64,000 bases of DNA from Bradyrhizobium genosp. SA-3 (GCF_004212635.1 NZ_PSRT01000009.1:1-64000); one strand, 5' to 3'. Positions 1 through 9,374 are shown, counted from the first letter of the stretch. Translations and numbers: made by a program. Notes: generated from the letters alone by a model not told the origin.

Positions 1-65
1 CAAGCGCTTGCGGGAGAGGTTGAGCGAGCTCGGGGCAATCGATCGGATACGACAACTTCTTGTTC

Positions 66-1187
66 CTAGAGCGTGGAAGGATGAAAGCGGTCGATGCCGA
101 GATCACTGACGCGGGTCTGGGTGCCGCCGTTGACGATCAGCTCCGCCATCACGGCGCCGGCGCCGGGGCCGAGCTGGAAGCCGTGCAGCGAGAAGCCGAA
201 CTGGTGATAGAGGCCCTGGTGACGCGAACTCGGGCCGAACACGGGGATATCGTCCTTCATCCTGGCCTCGATGCCGGCCCAGGCCCGCACGATCGTCGCG
301 CTGCGCATCACCGGAAATAGCTCGAACACGGTGCGCGCGCTGACGGCCAGGCTCTTCCAGTCCAGCACCGTCTCGTTGCGGTCCTGATAGGGCGTTGCCA
401 GATGGCCGCCGCCGATCAGCACGGTGCCGTTGGAGAACTGCTTGAAGGACAATTTGCGGCCGCGCAGGATCACGACGGGATCGATGAAGTGCGGCACGCG
501 CGAGGTGATCATCAGCATCGGCGCCACGGTCTCGACCGGAACGGGCTCGCCGAGCGCGGCGGCAATCTTCCCGGCCCAGGCGCCCGCCGCGTTGACGAGC
601 ACCGGCGCAGCATAGGTGTCCGAGCCGACATCGACATGCCAGAGACCGTCATTCCGCCGGATGTTGCCGGCGGCCTCGCCTTCGCGCACCGTCGCGCCAA
701 GCTGCTCGGCCTTGCGCCGGAACGCCGTCGTTGTCTGCGCCGGATTGGCTGCGCCGTCACGACGCGACACGACGCCGCCGGGACAGGTCTCGGCCACGGC
801 CGGCACCAAGCGCCGCAGCTCGGCCGCATCGATCAGCTCTTCATGGGTGAAGCCGAGCGCGTTGAGCTCGGCCACGCGCGCGCGGCAGACCGCGAGCTCC
901 TCCTCGTTCTCCGCAACCAGCACCTGGCCGTAGCTTTCAAAGCTGCAATCGTCGTCGACGAGCTCCGAGATCTTCTCCCAAATCCCCATCGAACGGATCG
1001 AGAGCGGGATTTCGGGGATGTGCCGCGCGAGCTGGCGCACGCCGCCGGCGTTGACGCCCGAGGCGTGCCGGCCGGCATAATCCTTCTCGATCAGCACCGG
1101 CTTCATGCCGGCAAGGCACAGATGCAGCGCGGTCGAGCATCCGTGGATGCCGCCGCCGACGACGATCGCATCCACGTTTTTGGTCAT
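66..1187 (-). CDS. FAD-dependent amine/amino-acid dehydrogenase subunit (HcnC/OoxB-like)
   Basis: The product is 373 aa and belongs to the glycine/D-amino-acid oxidase (DAO) family. The N-terminal Rossmann motif IVVGGGIHGCSTALHL binds FAD, and the C-terminal WAGIEARMKDDIPVFG segment is typical of the family. It is the last of three overlapping genes: its ATG overlaps the stop of the upstream gene (ATGA). A small 2Fe-2S subunit, a BFD-type flavoprotein and a DAO subunit in this order match the heterotrimeric HcnABC, opine oxidase and octopine dehydrogenase complexes, which are membrane-linked amino-acid or opine dehydrogenases. Substrate cannot be read from the sequence; an adjacent PotABCD-type transporter suggests an imported amine, opine or amino acid. 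A longer upstream start in frame is rejected because the ATGA coupling fits better. Confidence 0.85.
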   Translation of the reverse strand: MTKNVDAIVVGGGIHGCSTALHLCLAGMKPVLIEKDYAGRHASGVNAGGVRQLARHIPEIPLSIRSMGIWEKISELVDDDCSFESYGQVLVAENEEELAVCRARVAELNALGFTHEELIDAAELRRLVPAVAETCPGGVVSRRDGAANPAQTTTAFRRKAEQLGATVREGEAAGNIRRNDGLWHVDVGSDTYAAPVLVNAAGAWAGKIAAALGEPVPVETVAPMLMITSRVPHFIDPVVILRGRKLSFKQFSNGTVLIGGGHLATPYQDRNETVLDWKSLAVSARTVFELFPVMRSATIVRAWAGIEARMKDDIPVFGPSSRHQGLYHQFGFSLHGFQLGPGAGAVMAELIVNGGTQTRVSDLGIDRFHPSTL

Positions 1188-2602
1188 CCGCGCACCACCG
1201 CCTTGACGTCGGCCTCGCTCTTCGGGACGGCGGCGAGCTCGGCGAGCGTGATCGGCTTCACCGGCGCGCGCAGCCGGTAATAGCCGATCTCCTGCGGCGT
1301 CTTCCCGCGCGCCTGCGCCATCAGCTCGGTGACGGTGAGCCCGCAGAGCCGGCCTTGGCACGGACCCATGCCCGTGCGGCGATAGGCCTTGAGCTGGTTC
1401 GGCCCGGTCGCGCCGATCGCGACGGAGTCGAGAACGTCCTTTGCGGTGACCTCCTCGCAGCGGCAGACGATGGTGTCGCCTGTGGGAATGCGGAACTGTT
1501 GCGCGGGGCGGAACAGCCTATCGAGGAAGACGCGGCCACGCTCGGCCTTGGCAAGATCGGCACGAAGCGCCGCCATCGATGTGAGCTTCGCGGCAGCCGC
1601 TGGCGCCAGCGCTTCCACCGCCGCGCGCGCCGCGATGCGACCGCGCACCACGGCGGCATTCGCGCCGCCAATGCCGGCACCATCGCCGGCGATCGCGATG
1701 CCGGCGACCGACGAAGCCCCGTTCGCGTCGAGCACCGGCGACCAGCACAATTGAAGATCATCCCAGCGATGCTCGACGCCGGCCGACATGGCGAGATTGA
1801 CGTTGGGCACGACGCCCTGGTGCAGCAGCAACAGATCCGCAGGAATGGTCTCGCGCTTGCCGCCGGCGACATAGCTCACGCTCGCGAGCTGACCGTCGCC
1901 GGACGCAGAGAGCTCCGTCACCCCTGATACGACCTGCACCTTCGCTTTCACTTCGCGCATCATCGACAGGCCCTTGGCGAAATAGGGCGAGGTCAGGAAG
2001 GCGAAGGCGTGCGGCAGCGCGGCGAAGTAATTGCCGCGCTCGGTGGTGTCGAGAATGCGGTCGATGCGACCGCCGAGGCGCAGGATCTGCGCGGCGAGCA
2101 GCCAGAGCAGTGGCCCCTGCCCCGCGATCACCGTGCGCCCGTCAGGCACCAGCGCCGACGATTTCAGCATCGTCTGCGCTGCGCCTGCGGTCATCACGCC
2201 CGGCAGCGTCCAGCCGGGAATCGGAAACGGCCGCTCCAGCGCGCCGGTCGCGAGGATCACACGCTGCGCCTTGACGAAGGCAGAGGCGCCGCCGATCGAG
2301 ACCGCAATCTCGAGATTGCGGTCGAGGCTCCAGACCGTCGCGCGATGGATGACCTCGGCGCTGCTGGCGCGCAATGCCTGCACGAGATCGGCACCGGCCC
2401 AATAGTCGGCCCCGAGCTGATTGCGCTCTGTCACCGGCGTCGAAGCGATGGCGCGGAACACCTGGCCGCCGGGACCGGTGTTCTCGTCGAGCAGCAGCGT
2501 CGACAGGCCGGCTTCGGCAGATGTCGCAGCCGCGGCGAGGCCGGCGGGACCAGCACCGATCACCACGATGTCATAGGCTTCGCGCTTGGGAGCCACAGTC
2601 AT
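1184..2602 (-). CDS. NAD(P)/FAD oxidoreductase with BFD-like 2Fe-2S site (HcnB/OoxA-like)
   Basis: The product is 472 aa. The N-terminal FAD motif is DIVVIGAGPAGLAAA. A pyridine nucleotide-disulphide oxidoreductase core follows, and the C-terminal third carries a bacterioferredoxin-like cysteine set (CRCEEV, then GMGPCQGRLC). This is the layout of HcnB, OoxA and SoxA-alpha-like subunits, which pass electrons from the DAO subunit to the respiratory chain. Its ATG overlaps the stop of the small ferredoxin gene upstream, and its stop overlaps the start of the DAO gene downstream, so all three are translationally coupled and presumably form one complex. Confidence 0.88.
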   Translation of the reverse strand: MTVAPKREAYDIVVIGAGPAGLAAAATSAEAGLSTLLLDENTGPGGQVFRAIASTPVTERNQLGADYWAGADLVQALRASSAEVIHRATVWSLDRNLEIAVSIGGASAFVKAQRVILATGALERPFPIPGWTLPGVMTAGAAQTMLKSSALVPDGRTVIAGQGPLLWLLAAQILRLGGRIDRILDTTERGNYFAALPHAFAFLTSPYFAKGLSMMREVKAKVQVVSGVTELSASGDGQLASVSYVAGGKRETIPADLLLLHQGVVPNVNLAMSAGVEHRWDDLQLCWSPVLDANGASSVAGIAIAGDGAGIGGANAAVVRGRIAARAAVEALAPAAAAKLTSMAALRADLAKAERGRVFLDRLFRPAQQFRIPTGDTIVCRCEEVTAKDVLDSVAIGATGPNQLKAYRRTGMGPCQGRLCGLTVTELMAQARGKTPQEIGYYRLRAPVKPITLAELAAVPKSEADVKAVVRG

Positions 2603-2895
2603 TTTCCGATCTCCCGCTTGCCCTTCTGGATCTCGATTCTCATGCCGTCGGCGACAGGCACGAGACAGCCCTGGCGGTTGCCGACACCGTCGATGGTGAC
2701 GAGGCAATCGAAGCACACGCCCATCATGCAATAGGGCAGACGCGGCGCGCCGCTGACCGCGGTCGATCTGCGCACGTCGCAGCCGGAGGCCAGCAGCGCC
2801 GCGGAGACGGTGTCGCCCTGACGTGCCGCGACGGCAACGCCGTCGACGAAAATCTGCACCGATGGACGCTTGTCCTGTTCGGATCGCTTAAACAT
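2599..2895 (-). CDS. Small 2Fe-2S ferredoxin subunit (HcnA-like)
   Basis: The product is 98 aa. The cysteine pattern PYCMMGVCFDCLV plus a further Cys (NRQGCLVP) is that of the plant-type 2Fe-2S domain found in the small subunits of opine oxidases, HcnA and sarcosine-oxidase-like complexes. It is the promoter-proximal gene of the three-gene set and its stop overlaps the start of the flavoprotein gene. It probably shuttles electrons within the complex. A REP-like palindromic element lies directly upstream, between this operon and the separate FAD oxidase gene. Confidence 0.87.
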   Translation of the reverse strand: MFKRSEQDKRPSVQIFVDGVAVAARQGDTVSAALLASGCDVRRSTAVSGAPRLPYCMMGVCFDCLVTIDGVGNRQGCLVPVADGMRIEIQKGKREIGK

Positions 2896-2956
2896 GGATG
2901 CCTCTTGGCTCCTTAAGAACTTCTAGAGCGTGATGGAATCTGGTTCGGCTGCGCGA

Positions 2957-3103
2957 GGGTTCACCTCTCCCCAACGGGGAGAGGTCGGATTGCGCAGCAA
3001 TCCGGGTGAGGGGCCGCAGCGCCCGGTGAGACTGTAACCCCTCACCCGGATCGCATCTTTCGATGCGATCCGACCTCTCCCTACGGGAGAGGTGATTTGA
3101 GCT
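2957..3103. repeat. REP-like intergenic palindromic element
   Basis: Two imperfect hairpins sit side by side. One is built from CACCTCTCCCC/GGGGAGAGG, the other from CCCCTCACCC and its complement, with the inner palindrome GATCGCATC/GATGCGATC. The same words recur at 10080-10246. Extragenic palindromes of this type are common between genes in Bradyrhizobium and relatives; they may act as transcription terminators or mRNA-stabilising stems. There is no coding content. Confidence 0.75.
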
Positions 3104-3140
3104 CTGGGCCAGCATCGATTCAAATCGAGCCTCCTATTGT

Positions 3141-4337
3141 CTAATAACCGCTGTTGTTCGCAGCGCCGGCGCCGCCAAACCGACTGGCCGAGAACGCGCC
3201 GACCAGCTCGGGCTCGAGCGCGCCCTGCGCCACCATGCGCGCGATCTCGAAGGCGTGGTTGGAGGCGAGCGTCACGCCGGAATGACAGCAGGCGACGAAG
3301 GCGCCGGGATGCGTCTCCGACTGGTCGTAGATCGGAAAGCCGTCCTGCGGCATGACGCGGATGCCGGCCCAGCTTCTGACGACATTGAGCCGCGACAGAT
3401 GCGGGAACATCCGCTGCGCGCGATCGGTCATCACGGCGCTGATGGAATGTTTCAGCGCGCGGTCATCGAGCTCGTCCTCCTTGCTGTCGCCGATCATCAC
3501 CGTGCCCTCGTCGGTCTGGCGGATCGTGGTCAGCGGATGCGGCAGGAACGGCATGGTGCGCTCGGTCACCACGATCTGGCCGCGGGTCGGGCCCATCGGC
3601 GCGTAGAGCCCGACCATCGGCGCCAGCGTCTGGTTGGCATTGCCGGCGGCGAGCACGACCTTCGCGGCGCGCAGCTCGCCCTTCGGCGTGGTCAGGCGGA
3701 ATTCGCCGCCGCTCTTGCTGATCGCCGAGACCGGCCGCTCCGGAAAATAGTCGATGCCGAACGCAATGAAGCCGGTGTGGAAGGCGCGGAACGTGCGCAG
3801 CGAATTGACGTGGCCGTCGAGCGGGCAATAGCTGCCGCCGGACACTTCCGGGCCGATCAGCGGCAGCGACTTCTTCACCTCGGATGCGGACAGCATCTCC
3901 ATCTTGTAGTCGGCCGCGCCGACCTGGTTGTGCATGCGCTTGACCAGCTCGGTGCGCAAGCCGAATTCGTCCTCGCCGAGCGTGAGATGGAAGCCGCCGT
4001 TCTGCTGAAGCGAGACGTCGAGCCCGGTCTGCTGCTTCAGCTCCGACGCCAGTCGGCCCCACGCCTGCGACGCCTGCACGGTCCAGACCGTATAGGCGGG
4101 CATGCCGAGTCCCTTGCTCTGCACCCAGACCAGCGCAAAATTCGCGCGCGAGGCGCGCTTGGTGATGTCGCCTTCGTCGAGCACGGCCACGCGCTTGCCG
4201 AGCCGGCCGAGGCCCCAGGCAATGGCGGAGCCGAGCAATCCGCCGCCGACGACGGCGACGTCGTATTCAGACTTTTGTTTTGACGCGTTTTCTTTACGCG
4301 AACCGGCGTCCACTTCGCTCGAAAACGCTTTAGACAT
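3141..4337 (-). CDS. FAD-dependent oxidoreductase (DadA/glycine oxidase family)
   Basis: The product is 398 aa. The dinucleotide-binding motif is VAVVGGGLLGSAIAWGLGRLG at about residues 28-48, and a DAO-family C-terminal segment reads VVRSWAGIRVMPQDGFPIYD. It is transcribed in the same direction as the permease gene downstream of its start (8-nt gap) and probably shares the transporter operon. It likely oxidises the imported amine or amino acid, delivering electrons to a flavin acceptor. The first 25 residues are charged and of low complexity; a start closer to the Rossmann fold is possible. Substrate is unknown. Confidence 0.82.
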   Translation of the reverse strand: MSKAFSSEVDAGSRKENASKQKSEYDVAVVGGGLLGSAIAWGLGRLGKRVAVLDEGDITKRASRANFALVWVQSKGLGMPAYTVWTVQASQAWGRLASELKQQTGLDVSLQQNGGFHLTLGEDEFGLRTELVKRMHNQVGAADYKMEMLSASEVKKSLPLIGPEVSGGSYCPLDGHVNSLRTFRAFHTGFIAFGIDYFPERPVSAISKSGGEFRLTTPKGELRAAKVVLAAGNANQTLAPMVGLYAPMGPTRGQIVVTERTMPFLPHPLTTIRQTDEGTVMIGDSKEDELDDRALKHSISAVMTDRAQRMFPHLSRLNVVRSWAGIRVMPQDGFPIYDQSETHPGAFVACCHSGVTLASNHAFEIARMVAQGALEPELVGAFSASRFGGAGAANNSGY

Positions 4338-4345
4338 AGATTCTC

Positions 4346-5152
4346 CTATCGTCCCGTATCACCCTTGCCGGCGAGCACGCGGTCGAGCCCGTAGAAGCGG
4401 TCGAGCAGAACGAGGGCGGTCATGGTGATCGCGATCACGCAGGCCGAGACCGACGTCACCAGCGGATCGATGTTGTCCTGGATATAAAGGAACATGCGCA
4501 CCGGCAACGTCTCGGTGCCAGGCGCCGCGAGGAAGACGGTCATGGTGAGATCGTCGAAGGACTGGATGAAGGCGAGCGCCCAGCCGCTGATGACGCCGGG
4601 CAGGATCAGCGGCAGCGTCACGCGACGGAACAGCGTCCAGCCGCCCGCGCCGAGCGAGACCGCCGCCATCTCGACCGAGAGATCCATCCCTGTCGCCGCC
4701 GCCAGCGTTAGCCGCAGCGCGAACGGAAACACGATGATGACATGCGCGATGATCAGCGCCGCAAAGCTGCCGCCAAGTCCGGCGGAGGTGAAGAAGCGCA
4801 GGAAGGCGATGCCGAGCACGACATGCGGGATCATCAGCGGCGACAGGAACAGCGCCGCCAGCGCATCGCGGCCGCGGAAACGGTAGCGCGCGATCGCCAG
4901 CGCCGCCGGCACTGCGAACAGCAGCGCCGCCAAGGACGACAGCGCTCCGAGGCCGAGGCTGACCCAGAAGGCATGGATGAATTCGGGGTAGTTCGCGATC
5001 GTCCTGAACCAGCGCAGCGAAAAACCGTTGGTCGGCAGCGACAGGAAGCCCTCGGGCGTAAACGCGACGAGGCAGACCACCAGGATCGGTGCCACCATGA
5101 CGATGACGAAGAGGGTGTGGAAGATCAGCGCGAGCGGACCGTTGCGTCTCAT
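4346..5152 (-). CDS. ABC transporter permease (PotC-like)
   Basis: The product is 268 aa with about six hydrophobic segments. The cytoplasmic EAA-type loop (VEMAAVSLGAGGWTLFRRVT) contacts the ATPase. It belongs to the spermidine/putrescine and iron(III) permease family. Its start overlaps the stop of the companion permease (ATGA). It forms the membrane channel together with that permease. Confidence 0.88.
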   Translation of the reverse strand: MRRNGPLALIFHTLFVIVMVAPILVVCLVAFTPEGFLSLPTNGFSLRWFRTIANYPEFIHAFWVSLGLGALSSLAALLFAVPAALAIARYRFRGRDALAALFLSPLMIPHVVLGIAFLRFFTSAGLGGSFAALIIAHVIIVFPFALRLTLAAATGMDLSVEMAAVSLGAGGWTLFRRVTLPLILPGVISGWALAFIQSFDDLTMTVFLAAPGTETLPVRMFLYIQDNIDPLVTSVSACVIAITMTALVLLDRFYGLDRVLAGKGDTGR

Positions 5153-6024
5153 CGGAACACCTCCGCATAGCGGCGCTCGATCAGCGCGTTGCTGCCGACG
5201 ACGATCAGGACCAGCGCGACGAGAAGGAGCGTCGCGACCGCAGCCCCGAGCGGCCAGTTCAGCGTGTTGAGGAATTCGTCATAGGCGAGCGTCGCGGCGA
5301 CCTTGAGCCGGCGGCCGCCGATGATCGCCGGCGTCGCAAAGGCGCTGGCCGAGAGCGAGAACACGATGATCGCGCCCGAGAGCACGCCCGGCATGATCTG
5401 GGGCATGATGATGCGGCGGATGATGGTCGCTGGGCTCGCGCCGAGCGACATCGCGGCATTCTCGATCTGCGGATCGAGCCGCTGCAGCGCGGCCCATACC
5501 GACAGCACCATGAATGGCATCATCACATGCGCGAGCGCGACGACCATTCCTGTTTCGGTGAACATGAAGGGAATGGGGGAACGAATCACACCGAGCGACA
5601 TCAAGAGCTTGTTGACGAGGCCGTTGTTGCCGCCGAACAGCAGCGCCCAGCCGAGCGTGCGCGCCACCACGGAGATCAGCAGCGGGCCGAGGATGATCAG
5701 CAGGAAAAAGCTCTTCCAGCGTCCGCTCATGCGGTTGAGGATGTAGGCTTCAGGTGCGCCGAGCACGGCGGTGAGGAATGTGGTCAGGATCGCGATCCGA
5801 AACGTCCGCCAGAACATCTCGGCGTAATAGGGATCGGTCGCGATCTCGTGCCAATTCTTGAGGATGAAGACCGGCTCGATGCCTTTGTATTGGCCCCAAT
5901 CGTGGAACGACAGCATCACGGTCATCGCCAGCGGGATCAGCAGCACGCCGACGAACAGCATCAGGGCGGGCGCCGTCAGCGCCCATGGCGCACGCGCGCT
6001 GCGTTCCTCGGCGGCCGCGCTCAT
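5149..6024 (-). CDS. ABC transporter permease (PotB-like)
   Basis: The product is 291 aa and strongly hydrophobic. Its EAA loop reads IENAAMSLGASPATIIRRI. Both ends overlap neighbours by four bases (ATGA), which indicates coupled translation with the ATPase upstream and the second permease downstream. It is the B-type membrane subunit of the importer. Confidence 0.88.
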   Translation of the reverse strand: MSAAAEERSARAPWALTAPALMLFVGVLLIPLAMTVMLSFHDWGQYKGIEPVFILKNWHEIATDPYYAEMFWRTFRIAILTTFLTAVLGAPEAYILNRMSGRWKSFFLLIILGPLLISVVARTLGWALLFGGNNGLVNKLLMSLGVIRSPIPFMFTETGMVVALAHVMMPFMVLSVWAALQRLDPQIENAAMSLGASPATIIRRIIMPQIMPGVLSGAIIVFSLSASAFATPAIIGGRRLKVAATLAYDEFLNTLNWPLGAAVATLLLVALVLIVVGSNALIERRYAEVFR

Positions 6025-7061
6025 GCGACGCCCCTCGCGCGCACGCTCATGTCCTCCAGCCGCCAGGCGAGATGAACGGCCTCGCCTTCGGTTGGCTGCG
6101 CCTTGCCGTCATTCTGGCGGATCACGATCGCAGGGCCGCATTCGCTGTCGCACTGGAACAGCCAGTGGTTGCCCTGGAAGATGCGGGTGACGATCTTCGC
6201 GCTGAGGCCGGCATCGCCAAAACCGATGCGCTCGGGGCGGATGCTGATGGTCACCGGGCCATTCAGGCCGGCCGGTGCCGGCGCACTCCAGGAGCCCGCT
6301 GTCAGCCGCGCCGGTGTGACGGTCCGATCGATCGTCGCCGCAAAGTCGTTGGTCTTGCCGAGGAACTGCGAGACGAAGGCCGAGGCCGGCTTCTCATAGG
6401 TCTCCTGCGGCGTGCCGATCTGCTCGATGCGGCCCTGGCTCATCACAACGATGCGGTCGGACAGCGACATCGCCTCGTTCTGGTCGTGGGTGACCAGGAT
6501 CGTGGTGGTGCCGATGGTGCGCTGGATCTGGCGCAGCTCGATCTGCATCTCCTCGCGCAGTTTTGCGTCGAGATTGGACAGCGGCTCATCTAGCAGGAGC
6601 ACGCTCGGCTTGATCACCAGCGCACGGGCCAACGCTACGCGCTGCTGCTGGCCGCCGGACATCCGGCGCGGGTGACGGTCCTCATAGCCGGCAAGGCCGA
6701 CCATCGCGAGCGCGGCACGGACGCGCTCGGCTCGCTCATTGCGCGGCACCTTGCGCATATCGAGGCCGAACGCGACGTTCTCCGCCGCCGTCATGTGCGG
6801 AAACAGCGCGTAGCTCTGGAACACGATGCCGAGCCCGCGCTTGGCCGGATGGACCGCGGTCAGATCCTTGTCCTCCAAGCGGATTGCGCCGCGCGTGGGA
6901 TCAAGGAAGCCCGCGATCATCTGCAACGTCGTGGTCTTGCCGCAGCCGGACGGGCCAAGGAAGGAGATGAACTCCCCCTTCCCCACCGACAGACTGAAGT
7001 CGTCGACCACAGTCTGCGCGCCGAACTGTTTTGCGACCCGATCGAGCTCGAGATAGGCCAT
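6021..7061 (-). CDS. ABC transporter ATP-binding protein (PotA/FbpC-like)
   Basis: The product is 346 aa. Walker A is GPSGCGKTT, the Q-loop lies before RGLGIVFQSYALFPH, the signature is RMSGGQQQR, Walker B is VLLLDEPLSNLD and the switch His is in TILVTHDQNEA. A C-terminal TOBE-like regulatory domain follows. It powers the importer formed with the two permeases. It is encoded between the substrate-binding protein gene (26-nt gap) and the permeases. Confidence 0.93.
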   Translation of the reverse strand: MAYLELDRVAKQFGAQTVVDDFSLSVGKGEFISFLGPSGCGKTTTLQMIAGFLDPTRGAIRLEDKDLTAVHPAKRGLGIVFQSYALFPHMTAAENVAFGLDMRKVPRNERAERVRAALAMVGLAGYEDRHPRRMSGGQQQRVALARALVIKPSVLLLDEPLSNLDAKLREEMQIELRQIQRTIGTTTILVTHDQNEAMSLSDRIVVMSQGRIEQIGTPQETYEKPASAFVSQFLGKTNDFAATIDRTVTPARLTAGSWSAPAPAGLNGPVTISIRPERIGFGDAGLSAKIVTRIFQGNHWLFQCDSECGPAIVIRQNDGKAQPTEGEAVHLAWRLEDMSVRARGVA

Positions 7062-7087
7062 GCGCTGTCTCCGCTGTGACGATCAGA

Positions 7088-8122
7088 TCAGCGCTCGACC
7101 TCGCGGTTCCAGCGCTTGGTCCACTCCTCGCGCTTCTCGTTGATGACGGTCCAGTCCGGATTATAGAGCTTGGCCGCGCGCTCGCCGATCGGCGCCATCT
7201 TGCCGAGCTCCGGCGGGATCACCAGAGATTTCAGCACCGGGCCGTAGCCATAGTCCTTCAGCATCACCAGCTGGATCTTGGGATCGAGCAGCATCTTGAC
7301 GAAGCTCGCGGCCAGCGGCGAAGCGTTGGGCTTGTTGATCGGACAGGCCGTCGTCAGCAGCGTCGCGGCGCCTTCCTTCGGATACACGAAGTCGACGGGG
7401 AAGCCGGTGTTGGCAAAGCTCTGCACCCGGCCGGTGCCCCACACCGCGATCACGGCCTGGCCGGACTGGAACAGCTCGGTCATCTTGCCGGGCGACGGCT
7501 CATAGGCGAGCACGTTCGGATTGATCTGCTCCTTGAAGATCTTGAAGCCGGAATCGACACTGGTCTCGCCGCCGCCATTCATCTTCGACAGCATCACCAG
7601 CGCTTCCAAGCCATAGGTGTTGTTGATCGGCGGGACCACGAGCTGTTTTGCGTATTTCGTATCTTTCAGGTCGTTCCAAGAGGTCGGCGGAGCCCAGCCT
7701 TTCTCTTTGAACACCTTGGTGTTGTACATCAGGCCGGTGGCGACGATGCCGATCGCGACCGCACGATCGTCCTTGAAGCGGGCGGTGTCGTAGAGATCGG
7801 CCGGCAGTCCCTCGAGCTTGCCGCAGAAGCCGAGCTGGATCGCCTGGTACATCGGGCCGTCGTCGACGATGGCGACGTCGATCTGTTGGTTGCCCTTCTG
7901 CGCCTGGAGTTTTGCCAGCGTGTCGGTGGAGTTGCCGGCGACGTACTCGACCTTGACGCCGTTTTCCTTTTCGAAACCGGGGATCACCTCATCGCGGATC
8001 GTCTTCTCGAACGAGCCGCCGTAGCCGGCGACGTAGAGCGTCTTTTGCTGGGCCGAAGCGGCCGACGGGGCGGCGATGAGCGCCGCGATGCTGAGCGCAG
8101 TCAGAAGGCGAAAAGTCTTCAT
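7088..8122 (-). CDS. ABC transporter periplasmic substrate-binding protein (PotD family)
   Basis: The product is 344 aa. The start chosen gives a clean signal peptide: MKTF, a hydrophobic core, then cleavage near ASAQQ, with a GGAGA ribosome site 9-10 nt upstream. The longer in-frame start would spoil the signal peptide. The mature part begins with YVAGYGGSFEKTI, typical of family 1 solute-binding proteins for polyamines, opines or iron. It is the first gene of the transporter operon and probably the most abundant product. It captures the substrate later oxidised by the linked flavoenzymes (inference from neighbourhood). Confidence 0.87.
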   Translation of the reverse strand: MKTFRLLTALSIAALIAAPSAASAQQKTLYVAGYGGSFEKTIRDEVIPGFEKENGVKVEYVAGNSTDTLAKLQAQKGNQQIDVAIVDDGPMYQAIQLGFCGKLEGLPADLYDTARFKDDRAVAIGIVATGLMYNTKVFKEKGWAPPTSWNDLKDTKYAKQLVVPPINNTYGLEALVMLSKMNGGGETSVDSGFKIFKEQINPNVLAYEPSPGKMTELFQSGQAVIAVWGTGRVQSFANTGFPVDFVYPKEGAATLLTTACPINKPNASPLAASFVKMLLDPKIQLVMLKDYGYGPVLKSLVIPPELGKMAPIGERAAKLYNPDWTVINEKREEWTKRWNREVER

Positions 8123-8394
8123 GTGGACCGATCTCCATACCGGAATGAGGTGACGTGCCGACAAGTCTCCGGCCGAAGCGCCTTCCGCATTTCCTTCCGC
8201 GCAATCCCTCTCCGATCAGGGCTCCGGCCCCTGCTCGGCGGGTTTTGGCGCTATCTGGAGGTTTGAACCCCTCCAATCTGCCGAAAAAGCGGGCTGGCTC
8301 CAGCTCTGATGAAAAAGATCGCAGACGCATACTTCCATCGTCCAATGAATAATGGCACCCTCTGCATGCAAAAATGTTATGAATGGATTGCGGG
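8123..8394. promoter_or_regulatory. Divergent intergenic region between transporter operon and LysR gene
   Basis: About 270 bases separate the start of the minus-strand binding-protein gene from the plus-strand LysR gene. It is relatively AT-rich towards the LysR side (around 8330-8385). Divergent placement is typical of a LysR regulator controlling the neighbouring operon, so operator sites are expected here. I see no convincing perfect T-N11-A dyad, so no exact operator is called. Confidence 0.5.
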
Positions 8395-9321
8395 ATGGCG
8401 CGGATCAATTCGCGGCAGGTGGAGGCCTTCCGCGCGACGATGCTGACCGGCAGCGTCACCGAGGCGGCGAAGCTGATGGTGGTGACGCAGCCCGCCGTCA
8501 GCCGGTTGCTGCGCGACTTCCAGGCGCTGCTGAAGATGGAGCTGTTCGAGCGGCGCGGCACCGGTCTCGTGCCGACCGCGGCGGCGATGGCGCTCTACAC
8601 GGAAGTCGAGCGCTCGTTCGTCGGCCTCGAACGCATCACCGCGGCCGCCGAAGAAATCCGAGGTCGCCGCACCGGCTCGCTGCGCATCGCCGCGCTGCCG
8701 GCATTGGCAAACGGCTATTTGCCGCGGCTCGCCGGACACTTCTTGAAGGAGCGGCCCAACCTCAACCTCGCCTTCTTCGGCGTGATCTCGCCGATCGTGG
8801 TCGACTGGGTGCTGAACAATCAATGCGACATCGGCTTTGCCGAGGTGCCGATCGCCCATTCCGGGCTGCCAAGCCTGCGGCTGCCGGCGCTGGCGCGAGT
8901 CGCGGTGCTGCCGACTGGGCACCATCTGGCGGAGAAAGAAGTGCTGCAGCCGCGCGATTTCGACGGCGAGACGTTCATCTCGCTGTCGGCGGGATCGTCG
9001 AGCCGGCACCTCGTCGACCAGGCCTTCCACCGCAGCGATGTCCGCCGCGTGCTCAGGGTCGAGACCACGCTGTCGGAGATCATGTGCGGCATGGTGTCGT
9101 CGGGACTTGGGGTGTCGATCTGCGATCCCTTCACCGCGCAGGAATTTGCCACGCGCGGTGTCGTCGTGCGCCGCTTCCTGCCGCGCATCGATTTCGAGTT
9201 CTCGGCCGTCTTCCCGGCGCAGCGCAGCCCCTCGCCGGTGGCGCTGGATCTGGTCGAGACCATGCGCAAGGCGCTCACCGAGCTCGAGGACAAGTCCGCA
9301 CACGGCTTTGCGCCCGGCTGA
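8395..9321 (+). CDS. LysR-family transcriptional regulator
   Basis: The product is 308 aa. The N-terminal winged helix-turn-helix covers residues 1-60 (INSRQVEAFRATMLTGSV, then TEAAKLMVVTQPAVSRLLRD). A two-lobed LysR substrate-binding domain follows. It is divergent from the amine/amino-acid transporter operon and is the obvious candidate regulator of that operon and of the oxidase genes. A second ATG four codons upstream (8383) is possible; 8395 aligns better with the usual LysR N-terminus. Confidence 0.9.
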   Translation: MARINSRQVEAFRATMLTGSVTEAAKLMVVTQPAVSRLLRDFQALLKMELFERRGTGLVPTAAAMALYTEVERSFVGLERITAAAEEIRGRRTGSLRIAALPALANGYLPRLAGHFLKERPNLNLAFFGVISPIVVDWVLNNQCDIGFAEVPIAHSGLPSLRLPALARVAVLPTGHHLAEKEVLQPRDFDGETFISLSAGSSSRHLVDQAFHRSDVRRVLRVETTLSEIMCGMVSSGLGVSICDPFTAQEFATRGVVVRRFLPRIDFEFSAVFPAQRSPSPVALDLVETMRKALTELEDKSAHGFAPG

Positions 9322-9374
9322 CTTGGATGCCTAGCGGGTCCTGCTGTATCTTCCCTATCTCCGCAGGGCAGCAC

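Noticed and set aside
402..1280. Long plus-strand open frame opposite the FAD oxidase gene
   Set aside because: High-GC antisense shadow. The composition is His/Arg/Asp-rich without domains, and the minus-strand frame has a clear family match.
7031..8266. 411-codon plus-strand frame opposite the substrate-binding protein gene
   Set aside because: Antisense shadow of a well-supported gene. It also overlaps the end of the ATPase gene and lacks any recognisable motif.
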